Shown piece by piece: positions 27,440 through 36,458 of a stretch of DNA of 64,000 nucleotides. The translations under genes were made by a program, and so were the position numbers. Each line of letters opens with the position of its first letter. Position 1 is the first letter of the stretch. Under the pieces are notes generated by a model, which worked only from the letters and a program-made list of their open reading frames with translations, ran no database searches and was not told where the DNA came from. This DNA is from an uncultured Desulfobulbus sp. (GTDB lineage Bacteria; Desulfobacterota; Desulfobulbia; Desulfobulbales; Desulfobulbaceae): positions 4,312,710 to 4,376,709 of the forward strand of contig NZ_OY760916.1 of the NCBI RefSeq assembly GCF_963664075.1, in the 5' to 3' direction.

Positions 27440-29000
27440 AACACGCCGGATCCTTTGTGGGCGTGATGCTTTCTGCTGAATTTTGAGTTGTACTTGGCGC
27501 AACGCAGTTTGAGGATGTTGTTTGCGTAATCGACTGTCCACCAGGCGCCCGGTCTCGTGAGGCGAATATTGCTGATGAACTTATTGGCACTTTCGATTGC
27601 ACCGCTGCCAAGCGGGTATCCACCTCGCCGCAAGCGGCCATACTTGATTCTGCCTTTGTTCTTTTTTCGAAAGTTTGACAGCTTACCCCTCATATCTTCC
27701 GCAGCGGCAGTTTAGCATTTCATTCTGTTCAAGCCAGCGATGACATAAGAGGCATTGTTGTGAAAAAGGAGTTATGGTCAAGTCTGGTGTTTAAGAATAG
27801 CTCTCAAATGACGGCCCTGTTCAGTTCGTCTTCTGTTAAAGAGGTGACAGGCTCCCCGTCCTTGAACTTAACGCCCCGGATAATCTCAGCTAGAAGCTTG
27901 AATCCTCTTAGCCTTTGCCACTTTTTTCCTGCACTCATTCCCAGTTCATAGACCATAGCCAAGATTGTTCGGCGGGCAACACATCCTCGGGTTTTATCTG
28001 TTCTTAGTCGTACCGTGGCAAAGGTTGATTCAATTGGATTAGATGTCCGAATGTGTGCCAATGTGGTGCTGGAAAATCATAGAAAGCGAGTAATTGTTCT
28101 TTATCCTTCTCCTGGCATTCCATAGCCTTGGGATATTTTCCCGAATAAGCCTGGATGGTTGTTTCGAAGGCCTCAAAGGCGTCCTTCTTTGTCGGCGCCA
28201 TCCATATCTCGTGCAACGCCTGCTTGACCTTTGGTTGAACCATTTTCGGCAGCTTGTTGAGCACGTTGGCTGTTTTATGTACCCAGCATCGTTGATGTTT
28301 TGTTTGTGGGAAAATCTTGTGCAACGATTTCCAGAATCCTAAGGCACCGTCACCAATAGCCAACTCAGGGGCGTGAATGAGTCCTTGTTCTTTGACGCAG
28401 CCCGATATCCAATCGGCTCCATCTCCTGCAAAACACAGGCGAGCTTTATCCCACGGGATAATATCTTTATCTCTTAGCTCAGCAAGGAATCTCCTAAATT
28501 CAGCAACATTGCTGATTTGATGCCAGCTTAGCAGGTGAACGATCTTGTCCTTGTCGAGTAGGTAACCACGGATCCCTTTCGCTTCGCGCCAGTGACAAGG
28601 TTGCCCATAGTCTTTTGTTCCTGTGGGGTATGGGGGTTTTTACATTTAGGGCACAAGCATAGTGCGGGCATTCAATGACAATGGTGCCAATCGAGGTAAC
28701 ATGCTCTTTTTTATGGGAATTTTTTTTGAGCTTTGATATCGCAACAGGTGCATTTTGGAGCTGAAATGTGCTGAACAAGTTCACCTTGAACGATGATCTG
28801 GACCAATTCGGGGTCTATCGACAGGTACTCTTTCCTGATCTTGTCAATTCTTTCAAAAAGCGTGCTATTGGCGGCGGCAACACATTGGATAATGTGAGCA
28901 ATTTTTTGATCGAGGATAATATCGTACATGTCTTTGTAACACCCAGACCTATTCCGAATTTTCTGCATCCCTGTCATGGTATAACCTCCTGATTTAACGT
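27440..29000 (-). pseudogene. ISKra4-like transposase remnant
   Basis: Minus-strand pieces match the intact transposase at 34293-35678. The N-terminal piece (28990 to about 28720) reads IRNRSGCYKDMYDIILDQKI. A middle piece (about 28600-28376) reads HWREAKGIRGYLLDKDKIVH, through FAGDGADWISGCVKE. The C-terminal piece (about 27766-27440) reads GRIKYGRLRRGGYPLGSGAI and beyond. The segment corresponding to about 50 residues, from VKE to RLFHNN, is replaced by part of an IS256-family transposase. Further frameshifts and an in-frame stop are present, so it is non-functional. Confidence 0.85.
27775..28373 (-). pseudogene. IS256-family transposase fragment, frameshifted
   Basis: The sequence reads GLIHAPELAIGDGALGFWKS, then FPQTKHQRCWVHKTANVLNK and FYDFPAPHW. 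After a one-base shift near 28040 it continues AHIRTSNPIESTFATVRLRT and ends ELNRAVI. These are hallmarks of the C-terminal half of Mutator-like IS256 transposases. The N-terminal half is absent. The fragment sits inside, and in the same orientation as, the ISKra4-like remnant, with one IS256-type 3' end still recognisable next to the host transposase sequence. Confidence 0.85.
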
Positions 29001-29394
29001 GGTGTTGTATCATGTAAAAAACGGCATTTAAATGAAAAAATACGTAAGCTGCTAAAATTATTGCGTAAAGCATCCAGGTTCAATCTGCACACTATTTCTT
29101 ACCTAGCGGATGCACTCGTGTTAAGCAGCCATATTGATCATGGCAGTATTGAGGTATACGCCTCATCGGTCATAGAAGCTAGATCGCATGGGATTTTTTT
29201 GACCAGATGGCCCATGAATGGATCGAATTACCCTTTTTAAAAATTTGGCCGGTTTTTAGAGCGCTCATCGTAGATATTGTAGATATCATGGTTAACTATT
29301 GATTAGATCCATGCAATCAAGATTTTATCCTATGGCTAGGTAGTAAAAAAGAATTCAATGAATTAATTTTATGTGTATTTGTAACTACTCACCC

Positions 29395-30840
29395 CTATTC
29401 TTCGGCATCAGGCAGAGTTCCTGCCAGTGCCAACTGGATAGCGACAAGAGGATTGATCCCCTGGCTTGCCATGGTCTGCAGGTAACTTGAAATCCTGCAG
29501 TAAGCCTGGGCATATTGTTTACGTCGAAAACAACCGGATATTTTCTGTTTTACCTTAGCCATGCGAAGATCCCTTTCCGCTCTGTTGTTGGTGAACGGTA
29601 CATGTGGTTCTTTGGCAAAAAGCAAGACTGCCGCCTCATGCTTTTGTAATCGCTCCCAAAGATTGTGCGCATCGGATTTGGCTATCCTGCCGCGCTTCCC
29701 TTGGGTTTTTGGAGGGATCTTGGGCAACTCCTTGCTGCCACGCGTAAGGATATTACGGTAGCGCTTCTGCAGGTTGGCATACTCCCGTTCGGTAAGACAT
29801 TTTTCCGGACGTTGAGCCACCGTACGACACGTTTGCTGGAGCACCGCTTTTAGATTGCGGGCCCACCGGTATTGGTTAGAGTCAACGACAAACGTCAACT
29901 CTCGCAAAAGGTGCGAGCCGCAAAGTCCGTGACCGCAATGGTCGTAGGATAAATATGATGCCCAGCAATCATGGATGATCACCCCGCCATACCGAGGGAT
30001 GATATTCAATCCTTCGATTGCCTCCTTGCCCCGCTTTCGATGCAGTACTTTCAGGGTTGTTTCGCCGGAAGAATAGACGTGAATCCAGTGATTCTTCCCT
30101 TCAACCCGAAACGAGGTTTCATCCACATGCAGGGATGGAGCCTGCAGCAGCCTATCAATAGCTCTGGATTCCCAAGCTTCGAGTGATTGGTACAAGCGCA
30201 AAACAAATTTGAGCAGGCTGGCCTCGGAGATTACGCTACCGATCATGGCTGCTATCTGTTTTTGAACCCGGTTTAAAGCGACCATCTGGCTGATAACCAA
30301 ATGAATGGCAAACGCTTTAAGCCCATTGCCGTACTGCAGCTTACCCGGCATATCGTCAGGGAAACGCCCTTTGACCGTGGCCTCACAATTAGGACATTGC
30401 TTTATTTCTGCGTCAATATGTTCGACAACTTTTTCAAAAACGATGTCGATTTTTGTCCGACGTTCATGCCCCTGGCATGCAACGTTTTCCAGCACCATTC
30501 CGCAGGTATCACACACCTCGACCTGAGCAGTGGTGACTGATTCTTTGACGCGTGTATTACCAACACGCCCATTGACGTGTTTTCCCTTGCCGGTAGTGGT
30601 GCAGTGCTTGGTCGCAGTTTCGTCTTTCTCGGTTTGCGAAGAAGGAATGCTCGAGTTTTTGTTTCCCTTGCGCGTTGTCTTCTCAAGAAAGATAGAGAGT
30701 ATCAACTCGACGACAACCAACAGACTGTTGAACAGGACCCGTATCTCAGAGGAGACTTTACCGTCGGAACAAAGCTGTTCAAATTCCTGTTTGAGGAGAT
30801 CGACTTCTTCGCGAACCCTTATTTTATTTACTGTTCCCAT
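29395..30840 (-). CDS. IS66-family transposase (TnpC type)
   Basis: 481 residues. An N-terminal helical part is followed by a zinc-finger-like segment with CDTCGMVLENV and CPNCEATVKG. The catalytic core has LHVDETSFRVEG (first Asp), IIHDCWASYLSY (second Asp) and FTNNRAERDLRM (Glu), the IS66 signature, with GSHLLRELTF between them. No tnpA or tnpB partners are visible, so this is the single-gene (ISBst12-like) type. The gene is intact, but the element's right terminal repeat is broken by the IS4-like insertion, so it may no longer move as a unit without the outer 3 bp of that end. Confidence 0.92.
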   Translation of the reverse strand: MGTVNKIRVREEVDLLKQEFEQLCSDGKVSSEIRVLFNSLLVVVELILSIFLEKTTRKGNKNSSIPSSQTEKDETATKHCTTTGKGKHVNGRVGNTRVKESVTTAQVEVCDTCGMVLENVACQGHERRTKIDIVFEKVVEHIDAEIKQCPNCEATVKGRFPDDMPGKLQYGNGLKAFAIHLVISQMVALNRVQKQIAAMIGSVISEASLLKFVLRLYQSLEAWESRAIDRLLQAPSLHVDETSFRVEGKNHWIHVYSSGETTLKVLHRKRGKEAIEGLNIIPRYGGVIIHDCWASYLSYDHCGHGLCGSHLLRELTFVVDSNQYRWARNLKAVLQQTCRTVAQRPEKCLTEREYANLQKRYRNILTRGSKELPKIPPKTQGKRGRIAKSDAHNLWERLQKHEAAVLLFAKEPHVPFTNNRAERDLRMAKVKQKISGCFRRKQYAQAYCRISSYLQTMASQGINPLVAIQLALAGTLPDAEE

Positions 30841-31070
30841 GGGTTTACTATACCATGGCTTTTTTCGACCTCCTGTGCGCCCATGAGTTGAACGATTGAA
30901 CGCTATCGCATCTGTTTGCTATCGGAACGCAATATTGGAACGATTTAGAGACGACCAGGCGCGTTGATGGGCATTTTTGTTGGCATCCCTGGCTATTGAA
31001 AAAAAATCCGGCAAAAACCTGTCAAGTTATTTATTTGGATTTGAGCTTTTTTTAGAGGGTGTGAGTAGTT

Positions 31071-32940
31071 CAGCAAATCCCATTTTGTCCCCTGGACCGC
31101 CAATGTGAATGGTGCTGAAGAGACTTTTGGGTTTTTCTGTGGGGTTGTAAGGCATATTTTCAGCGCCTTCTCAGCCCGCTGGCTGCAAGGACCATGTTTT
31201 TTCGTCACGTAGGGCCTTTTTTAGACGCACTTATCCTCTTCCCTTTTCAGATAAAAACCGAAGGGGCTGCTCTTTGACAGTTCTGCTGAATGACTTGAAC
31301 GCTAACCGCCGAGCCAGTCTCTCTCCATCACAATATATCCGCCTGGGCCGTAAACCAGCACCCGGAAGATCGTCTCCATTGAATCAACCCTGAATATGCG
31401 GAAATAATTGCGCATCATCTCCCACAACGCTCTTTTGGAGCCGAGTTCCTTCAACGCTGCCTGGAAGAGATGGCAACTCATCTGCTGCACCTGGTCGACA
31501 AGAAAGGCCAGCATCATGAGAATGGCAAACACCGCGCTGAGATGCTTCTTGCCCAGTCCGTAATTATGCTCCAGGTTGTATCCCTGGTTTTTTAAGGTGT
31601 TGAAGGTTTCGTTTTCGATCTTCCACCGCGCGCGGCCAGCCCGCATGACCTCTTCGACGTTTTCAGGAGTGATAGTCAGATCTGTGACCCAACTGAACCG
31701 GGTAAGCTTGTTATTTTTATCCACCTGCCAGTATTCCAGGAAATTGACCAACAGGTCCTGGCGGGACTGGTTGAGCGATACGTGATTAATAAAACGGAAA
31801 AAATGTATTTTGCCCGGATCGTTGGAGTCCACTTGCTGTAGCTCGGTGACCTTCCCCTGGGCGATGGCATCGTCAACCAACGAAAACAGAAACTGATGGT
31901 CTCCAGGCTTGACGCCAAGGATAAAACGAAGATTTAGCCGTTGCAGATCCTCGATATGGGGCGCGTTGCTGCTGAGTGCATCCTCGGTGACGATGAGCTT
32001 GAGGTGTGGATGCTCACGCCGCAGTGCCTCGAAGAAACGACGGGCCGCATTGCGCTCGCAATCGTTTTTAGCCGAACCGTCCTGGCGGGTAATCATTTCA
32101 GGAAAGAAAGGAATTAGCTCGCGACAATCCGGATGCACCAGGGCAGCGGCATACATCTGTTGGTAGTACAGTTCTGTTCCATTGCGACGAGTTTTTTTGA
32201 GGCAGTAGGATGAGGCCACCTTCGTTGAGGAATAAAACCCCGTACCGTCACCACTGAGCAGATAATGGCCACCCAGCAGCGTCATTGATTCCAGCTTTTT
32301 GCCTCGTTGCAACCGCCGAAAAACGGTGCGAAACGCTGGTCGTAAATAGTCTGGATCAACTTCATCCAAGATGGCGCGCATCTGAGAGTCGCAGGGTATG
32401 CCGGTCACTCCATATACCGTATGCAGGTTTTCTGGTTCTCTGCGCCGTCGTTCATCGAAGGCCAGCAGCGACTGGTCTTTCAGGTGAAACACGGCAAAGG
32501 CAGACATGATCGCGTCATCAAGGGCAATCTTGGCATTTTGGGCCCGATGATCGGTAAGTTTGCCAAAATCAGCTTTGATAGCTTGAATTAATGCGTCCAC
32601 GTGGAGAGTTTTGCTCACGGCTCTTCCGTTCGTTGGGGCAACCAGTTGTAACGCTTTGGTCGAGAAAATTTTTAGCGACTGCACAATCGATTCTCCATGT
32701 AATTCATTGTAATTCCGAGAAAAAATCGATTTTTTATTTCATTGCTTTGTCAAGAAAAAAATGCGTCGCCCCTGGTATAATTATCTCTTAATTTTAATAT
32801 GTTAAATGCATCCTGTTCGGTTGACTGCCAGGTGCTCCCCGGCCAACCCTTTAGCGATCAAGCCATACTCCAAAGTTTACGAAGACTAATCCCTTCGTAT
32901 CCCATAAAATCAAGGGTTGAGGGAACAATGGGAATTGCTG
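31071..32940 (-). mobile_element. IS4-like insertion sequence inside the IS66 terminal repeat
   Basis: The ends are imperfect inverted repeats beginning CAGCAAATCCCATT (left) and CAGCAATTCCCATT (right, reversed). They are flanked by perfect 9-bp direct repeats TGAGTAGTT (31062-31070 and 32941-32949), which are themselves part of the IS66 end. The length is 1870 bp and it is the youngest layer of this nest. Confidence 0.9.
31302..32684 (-). CDS. IS4-superfamily transposase
   Basis: 460 residues of DDE type. The core shows LLSGDGTGFYSSTKV (first Asp), IVTEDALSSNAPHIEDL (second Asp) and a RWKIENETFNTLKNQGYNLE segment near the C-terminus, typical of the IS4/DDE_Tnp_1 group with its conserved Glu. 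The N-terminus has DDAIMSAFAVFHLKDQSLLAF, common in this group. The reading frame is intact. Long flanking stretches inside the element (about 230 bp after the stop and about 255 bp before the start) hold no clear second gene. The exact subgroup is not assigned. Confidence 0.88.
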   Translation of the reverse strand: MQSLKIFSTKALQLVAPTNGRAVSKTLHVDALIQAIKADFGKLTDHRAQNAKIALDDAIMSAFAVFHLKDQSLLAFDERRRREPENLHTVYGVTGIPCDSQMRAILDEVDPDYLRPAFRTVFRRLQRGKKLESMTLLGGHYLLSGDGTGFYSSTKVASSYCLKKTRRNGTELYYQQMYAAALVHPDCRELIPFFPEMITRQDGSAKNDCERNAARRFFEALRREHPHLKLIVTEDALSSNAPHIEDLQRLNLRFILGVKPGDHQFLFSLVDDAIAQGKVTELQQVDSNDPGKIHFFRFINHVSLNQSRQDLLVNFLEYWQVDKNNKLTRFSWVTDLTITPENVEEVMRAGRARWKIENETFNTLKNQGYNLEHNYGLGKKHLSAVFAILMMLAFLVDQVQQMSCHLFQAALKELGSKRALWEMMRNYFRIFRVDSMETIFRVLVYGPGGYIVMERDWLGG

Positions 32941-32959
32941 TGAGTAGTTACGTGTATTT

Positions 32960-33922
32960 CTATAATAACATTGCTGATATACGCTTTGAAATATATTCTG
33001 AACACGTGGGGCTTGATGCAATAATTTTTTTTGATTTCAAAATACCTTTTATCGAATTAATATAATTTTTATGGTATCGATAAAATTGTAATCTGGAGAT
33101 AATCTGCCTGTTTATAACGTATTCATCAGTTTTTTCTAGATTATTGCTGATTGCTTTAGCGACAGATGGGTATAGTGGGTAATCTTGATAGCTTACCCAT
33201 TTTGTTTCTATATTTATATTATTTATTTCATCTTCAGGTGCTCCTATGATTGAAAAAATTTGCCTACACATCTCTCTGATAATTGCATGTCCCGGATGGT
33301 TTATAGTGTAGAATAGCTTTTGATTTCTATAATTATTTTCAACGAAGTCTGAAATTGATATGTCGATTTCATCGATCGCCTCGCGTCTTTTTAGATCATC
33401 AATTGATTTGCGACATAATTCATCAATGAAGTCAGATTCAAAAAAATTATCATTTTCAAATATATCAGCTCCATGATATTCATTTAAAATGCTGTGGAGT
33501 AAAACGAGGTCGAAATAATGAATGAGCGTTGATTTCCCTTCTGTCGGATAATCAGCAAGCATTCCATTGATTTTATCTGATGATGAATCTAGTCGTACAA
33601 AAGAACACTCAGGCCAATAACCTTGGAAAAATGGTACTGGGATTCGTAAGTCAATTCCGTTACTTGATCTAACGGCATCTCTCATTTCGTCACTGTCGAT
33701 GCCTATGAATTTTTTATTTTTTATTGGCATGTAGATTAAAATATCGCAGGATTCTATATCGTTACGAACTTTGTTCGATGTTAGCTCATCTTTTATATTA
33801 TATTGATGAATATATTTTTCTGGAGTTGATACTGTAAAATTATCCTGTATAAATTTTGAACTGTAGATTGTGTCAACGATGCTTTTTGAAATACAGTTAC
33901 CAATGACATATATTTTTTTCAT
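32960..33922 (-). CDS. WcbI-like polysaccharide biosynthesis protein (putative acetyltransferase)
   Basis: About 320 residues from the ATG at 33922; the frame is open for 39 more codons, but the family starts KKIYVIGNCISKSI, exactly at this ATG. Landmarks are CDILIYMPI, PVPFFQGYWPEC, LIHYFDLVLLHS and LFYTINHPGHAIIREMCRQIF. Established: WcbI of the Burkholderia capsule cluster binds CoA and is proposed to acetylate the polymer. The gene is more A+T-rich than the kps genes and is now cut off from the right-arm operon by an ISL3 relic and an intact IS. The IS66 element inserted just beyond its stop codon (TAG 32960-32962) without breaking it. It lacks a clear promoter. Confidence 0.72.
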   Translation of the reverse strand: MKKIYVIGNCISKSIVDTIYSSKFIQDNFTVSTPEKYIHQYNIKDELTSNKVRNDIESCDILIYMPIKNKKFIGIDSDEMRDAVRSSNGIDLRIPVPFFQGYWPECSFVRLDSSSDKINGMLADYPTEGKSTLIHYFDLVLLHSILNEYHGADIFENDNFFESDFIDELCRKSIDDLKRREAIDEIDISISDFVENNYRNQKLFYTINHPGHAIIREMCRQIFSIIGAPEDEINNINIETKWVSYQDYPLYPSVAKAISNNLEKTDEYVINRQIISRLQFYRYHKNYINSIKGILKSKKIIASSPTCSEYISKRISAMLL

Positions 33923-34045
33923 GGTTTCGTAGTATCCTGAGAAAGTATTGTTAATAAATACAGTATTGTGAAGCGTTGAATGGGGACTTTTGATAGTTAT
34001 GGAATTTCCTTTAGAGCAGCTTTTGTTTTTTTTATCCAATGATTT

Positions 34046-34110
34046 TTAATATGTTACAACTTTTTTTTTAATGCTGCTTTATTTATGGAATAATATCATG
34101 CAGAATCAGG
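34046..34110. repeat. Diverged copy of the ISKra4-like leader
   Basis: This stretch (TTTTAATATGTTAC, then a T-run, GCTGCTTTAT, ATAATATC and AATCAGG) parallels 34211-34285, the leader just before the transposase start in the ISKra4-like element. It ends at a G9 run (34120-34128). It may be a fragment of an earlier copy. Confidence 0.5.
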
Positions 34111-34149
34111 GGTGGCCGTGGGGGGGGGCAGGTTAAGGCTAGCTTGAAC

Positions 34150-35701
34150 GGGTGCATCTGATAGTTATGGAATTGCTCTACAAACCAAACCTGGCCGTTT
34201 TGTATAATAATTTTAATATGTTACGTTATTTTTTTAGTTTCATTGCTGCTTTTTATATGATATAATATCCCGCTAAATCAGGAGGTTACATCATGGCAGC
34301 AGTGCAGAAAATTCGGAATTGGTCTAAGTGGTACAAAGACATGTACAATAATATTCTCGATCAAAAAATTGATTTCATTATCCAGTGTGTTGACGCACCC
34401 AGCAACACGCTTTTTGAGATAATTTACAAGATCCGGAAAGAGCACCCGTCAATAGATCCCGAATTAGTCCAGATTGTCATTCAAGGCGAACTCGATCGGC
34501 AGATCCAAGCTCCGACATGCGCTCCTTGCGGGAGCAGAGCTCATAAAAAATATTCCACGAAAAAAGAGTGCGTTACCACTATTGGTACCCTTGTCATTGA
34601 TTGCCCGTACTATGTTTGCCCTAAATGTAAAGCCGTCCATACCCCGGACGAAGACGCCCTCAATTTAAGGGATGGCAAATACCAATATGATGTTCAAAAA
34701 ATAGCCTCTCTCTTCGGTGCCAAGGAAACTTTTGATGAAGCTGCGGAAATGATGAACGAGATTTATCGTTTTGGCATTTCCGCAGACACTGTCCATAAGC
34801 TCACCAATCAAGTCGCCGATGAAATCAGCCTTGAAGAGATCACTCCTACTTCTCAAGAAATATCTAAAATCATAGAAGATATCTCGGAGGAAAACTATCG
34901 AAGGCCAGTTCTTGTCTTTTCTGCTGACGGTGCCATGGTCCCAATAAGGACAGAAGAGATGGGGCAACCTCATCATTGGCGCGAAGCGAAAGGGATCCGT
35001 GGTTACCTGCTCGACAAGGATAAGATCGTTCACCTATTAAGTTGGCATCAAATCAGCAATGTCACTGAATTTCGAGGATTCCTTGCCGAGCTAAGAGACA
35101 AAGATATTATCCCGCTGGATAAAGTTCGCCTGTGTTTTGTAGGCGATGGAGCCGATTGGATATGGGACTGCGTCAAAGAATATTTCCCAACCTGCCGCCA
35201 AGTCCTTGATTATTTTCACTGTTCCGAACACCTCTATGATTTTGCCAAACATCAGTTTTCTGGATCGAAAAAAGGCGGTGAGTGGATAGAGCAAACCAAG
35301 GTTCGACTTTTTCACAACAACGCCTCTCATATCATTGCTGGCTTGAAAAAAATGAAATGCAAGACAGCAACTGCGGAAACAGAGAGAACTAAGTTGGTAA
35401 ACTACCTGACAAAGAACAAAGGAAGAATCGAGTATGGTCGTTTGCGGCGAGGAGGGTACCCGCTTGGCAGTGGAGCGATTGAAAGTGCCAATAAGTTTAT
35501 CAGCAATATTCGTCTCAAGAGATCCGGTTCCTGGTGGAAAGTTGATTATGCAAACAACATCCTCAAACTCCGATGTGCCAAATACAATTCAAAATTCGAT
35601 TCCTTTTTCGAAGAGTATGAGCAAAACGCAAAGCAGCAGCGAGCATCACGACCGAAGAGGATCCGACGGGTTAAATGATGCCATAAGTATCGGATGCTCC
35701 C
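34150..35701 (+). mobile_element. Complete ISKra4-like insertion sequence
   Basis: The ends GGGTGCATCTGATA (left) and GGGAGCATCCGATA (right, reversed) are flanked by perfect 9-bp repeats AGCTTGAAC (34141-34149 and 35702-35710). The length is 1552 bp with one intact transposase. This is the autonomous partner of the MITE at 18003 and of the relic at 27411. Confidence 0.93.
34293..35678 (+). CDS. ISKra4-like transposase
   Basis: 461 residues. A cysteine cluster (CAPCGSRAHKK, YYVCPKCKAVH) in the N-terminal third probably binds zinc and DNA. The catalytic core has VFSADGAMVPIRTE (first Asp), FVGDGADWIWDCVKEYFP (second Asp), VLDYFHCSEHLYDFA and YPLGSGAIESANKFISNIRL (Glu), the ISKra4 pattern. It starts with AGGAGG 8 nt before the ATG. 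It ends in a basic tail 23 bp before the right end of the element. ISLre2 is the nearest alternative family, but the 9-bp duplication and the GSGAIES block favour ISKra4. It is intact and may still mobilise the MITE. Confidence 0.9.
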   Translation: MAAVQKIRNWSKWYKDMYNNILDQKIDFIIQCVDAPSNTLFEIIYKIRKEHPSIDPELVQIVIQGELDRQIQAPTCAPCGSRAHKKYSTKKECVTTIGTLVIDCPYYVCPKCKAVHTPDEDALNLRDGKYQYDVQKIASLFGAKETFDEAAEMMNEIYRFGISADTVHKLTNQVADEISLEEITPTSQEISKIIEDISEENYRRPVLVFSADGAMVPIRTEEMGQPHHWREAKGIRGYLLDKDKIVHLLSWHQISNVTEFRGFLAELRDKDIIPLDKVRLCFVGDGADWIWDCVKEYFPTCRQVLDYFHCSEHLYDFAKHQFSGSKKGGEWIEQTKVRLFHNNASHIIAGLKKMKCKTATAETERTKLVNYLTKNKGRIEYGRLRRGGYPLGSGAIESANKFISNIRLKRSGSWWKVDYANNILKLRCAKYNSKFDSFFEEYEQNAKQQRASRPKRIRRVK

Positions 35702-35734
35702 AGCTTGAACAGTATCGAAAAACAAACAGGGGAT

Positions 35735-36430
35735 TATCTATGATACCTGTCGGTGACGTGCTTTTCCGCCAGCATTGGCCAAAATGTTGCGGCCACAGAT
35801 CGGTAGCAAAGCCATCTGCTTCAAATGTGGTGAAAAGAGCACCGGGTACGACAGCCTACGAGTCAGAATTTTCGTCTTAGTTACTCTTTGGGGAATACCA
35901 GTTGATATCCTCTATGCCCATGGCGGGTGTTGTGACCGATTTGTGGCGTTAAGGTCGAAAAATCGCTAAGGGGCCGAAAGGGAAAGCCCTCGAGCGTTTT
36001 TTTCACCTAGTTTAAATAACTTGGTGCAAGAATTTGATCTGGAAGGAAATGACCGTAGTTGATAAAAATCAGTCGGGATACGTCTTCAGGTTGGCGGAAA
36101 TAGCGGTCAATTAGGGCTTCACACATCGCAACTCCATGGTGTATAGGGCATTGGCATTGACGAAATCTGCTCGTGCTAACGAATAGATAAGTTTGTCACC
36201 CCGGTCTAATAGCTTGACTAAGGGAAAGGGTGATTGCTTTGGGGCGGGGCCGGCCGTATCGTCAAAATTTGCAGGGCTTTTCGACAGGCTCGACCCGGTG
36301 AGGTCTTGGCAATAGTGGTTAGTTTGAAGCTATATGCTCCCATGTTGAGTTGTAAGTAAAACTTGTTTATGGTCCCACGCATGTTGCGAGATCTGTTCGG
36401 TTGTGCTGGAATCAAGGTTGGCCGCAAGCG
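35735..36430 (+). pseudogene. ISL3-family transposase relic
   Basis: The plus strand shows broken pieces of an ISL3-type transposase. Around 35770-35960 it reads CFKCGEKSTGYDSLRVRIFV, then LVTLWGIPVDILYAHGG, comparable to the zinc-binding start of ISL3 proteins (FVPLWGIPV...Y). Around 36150-36340 it reads GIGIDEICS, FVTPV and LLWGGAGRIVKICRAF with several stops, comparable to the GVDEI...YLTLVYQ...LLWVG catalytic part. The whole stretch of about 750 bp between the ISKra4-like element and the SDR gene is explained by this decayed copy; nothing else is visible. Confidence 0.65.
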
Positions 36431-36458
36431 TATTTCTGGTTAGAAAAGATGCTATTGA

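Larger units (their letters stand above)
27411..29117 (-). mobile_element. Decayed ISKra4-like element containing an IS256 fragment
   Basis: Ends GGGGGCATCC (27411) and GAGTGCATCC (reverse, ending 29117) match the ends of the intact ISKra4-like element. The flanks GTGTAAAGC (27402-27410) and GTGTTAAGC (29118-29126) are a 9-bp target duplication with one mismatch. It is an old insertion with a broken transposase. Confidence 0.85.
29381..32951 (-). mobile_element. IS66-family element, interrupted by an IS4-like element
   Basis: The left end GTAACTACTCACCCC starts at 29381; the right end, read reversed from 32951, is GTAAC and continues after removal of the inner IS as TACTCACACCC at 31070-31057. 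The outer flanks are perfect 8-bp repeats GTGTATTT (29373-29380 and 32952-32959), the usual IS66 duplication length. Without the insert the element is about 1.7 kb. Confidence 0.9.

Noticed and set aside
29127..29372. Search for a gene or remnant between the ISKra4-like relic and the IS66 element
   Set aside because: No frame over a few dozen codons and no recognisable protein blocks; left as unassigned sequence.
31057..31073. GTGTGAGTAGTTCAG taken at first as the true right end of the IS66 element
   Set aside because: No target duplication follows there; removing the IS4-like insert restores a perfect end and an 8-bp duplication at 32952-32959.
31024..31152. 42-codon minus-strand frame starting MPYNPTEKPKSLF
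   Set aside because: It crosses the boundary between the IS4-like element and the IS66 end, so its last third is chance sequence.
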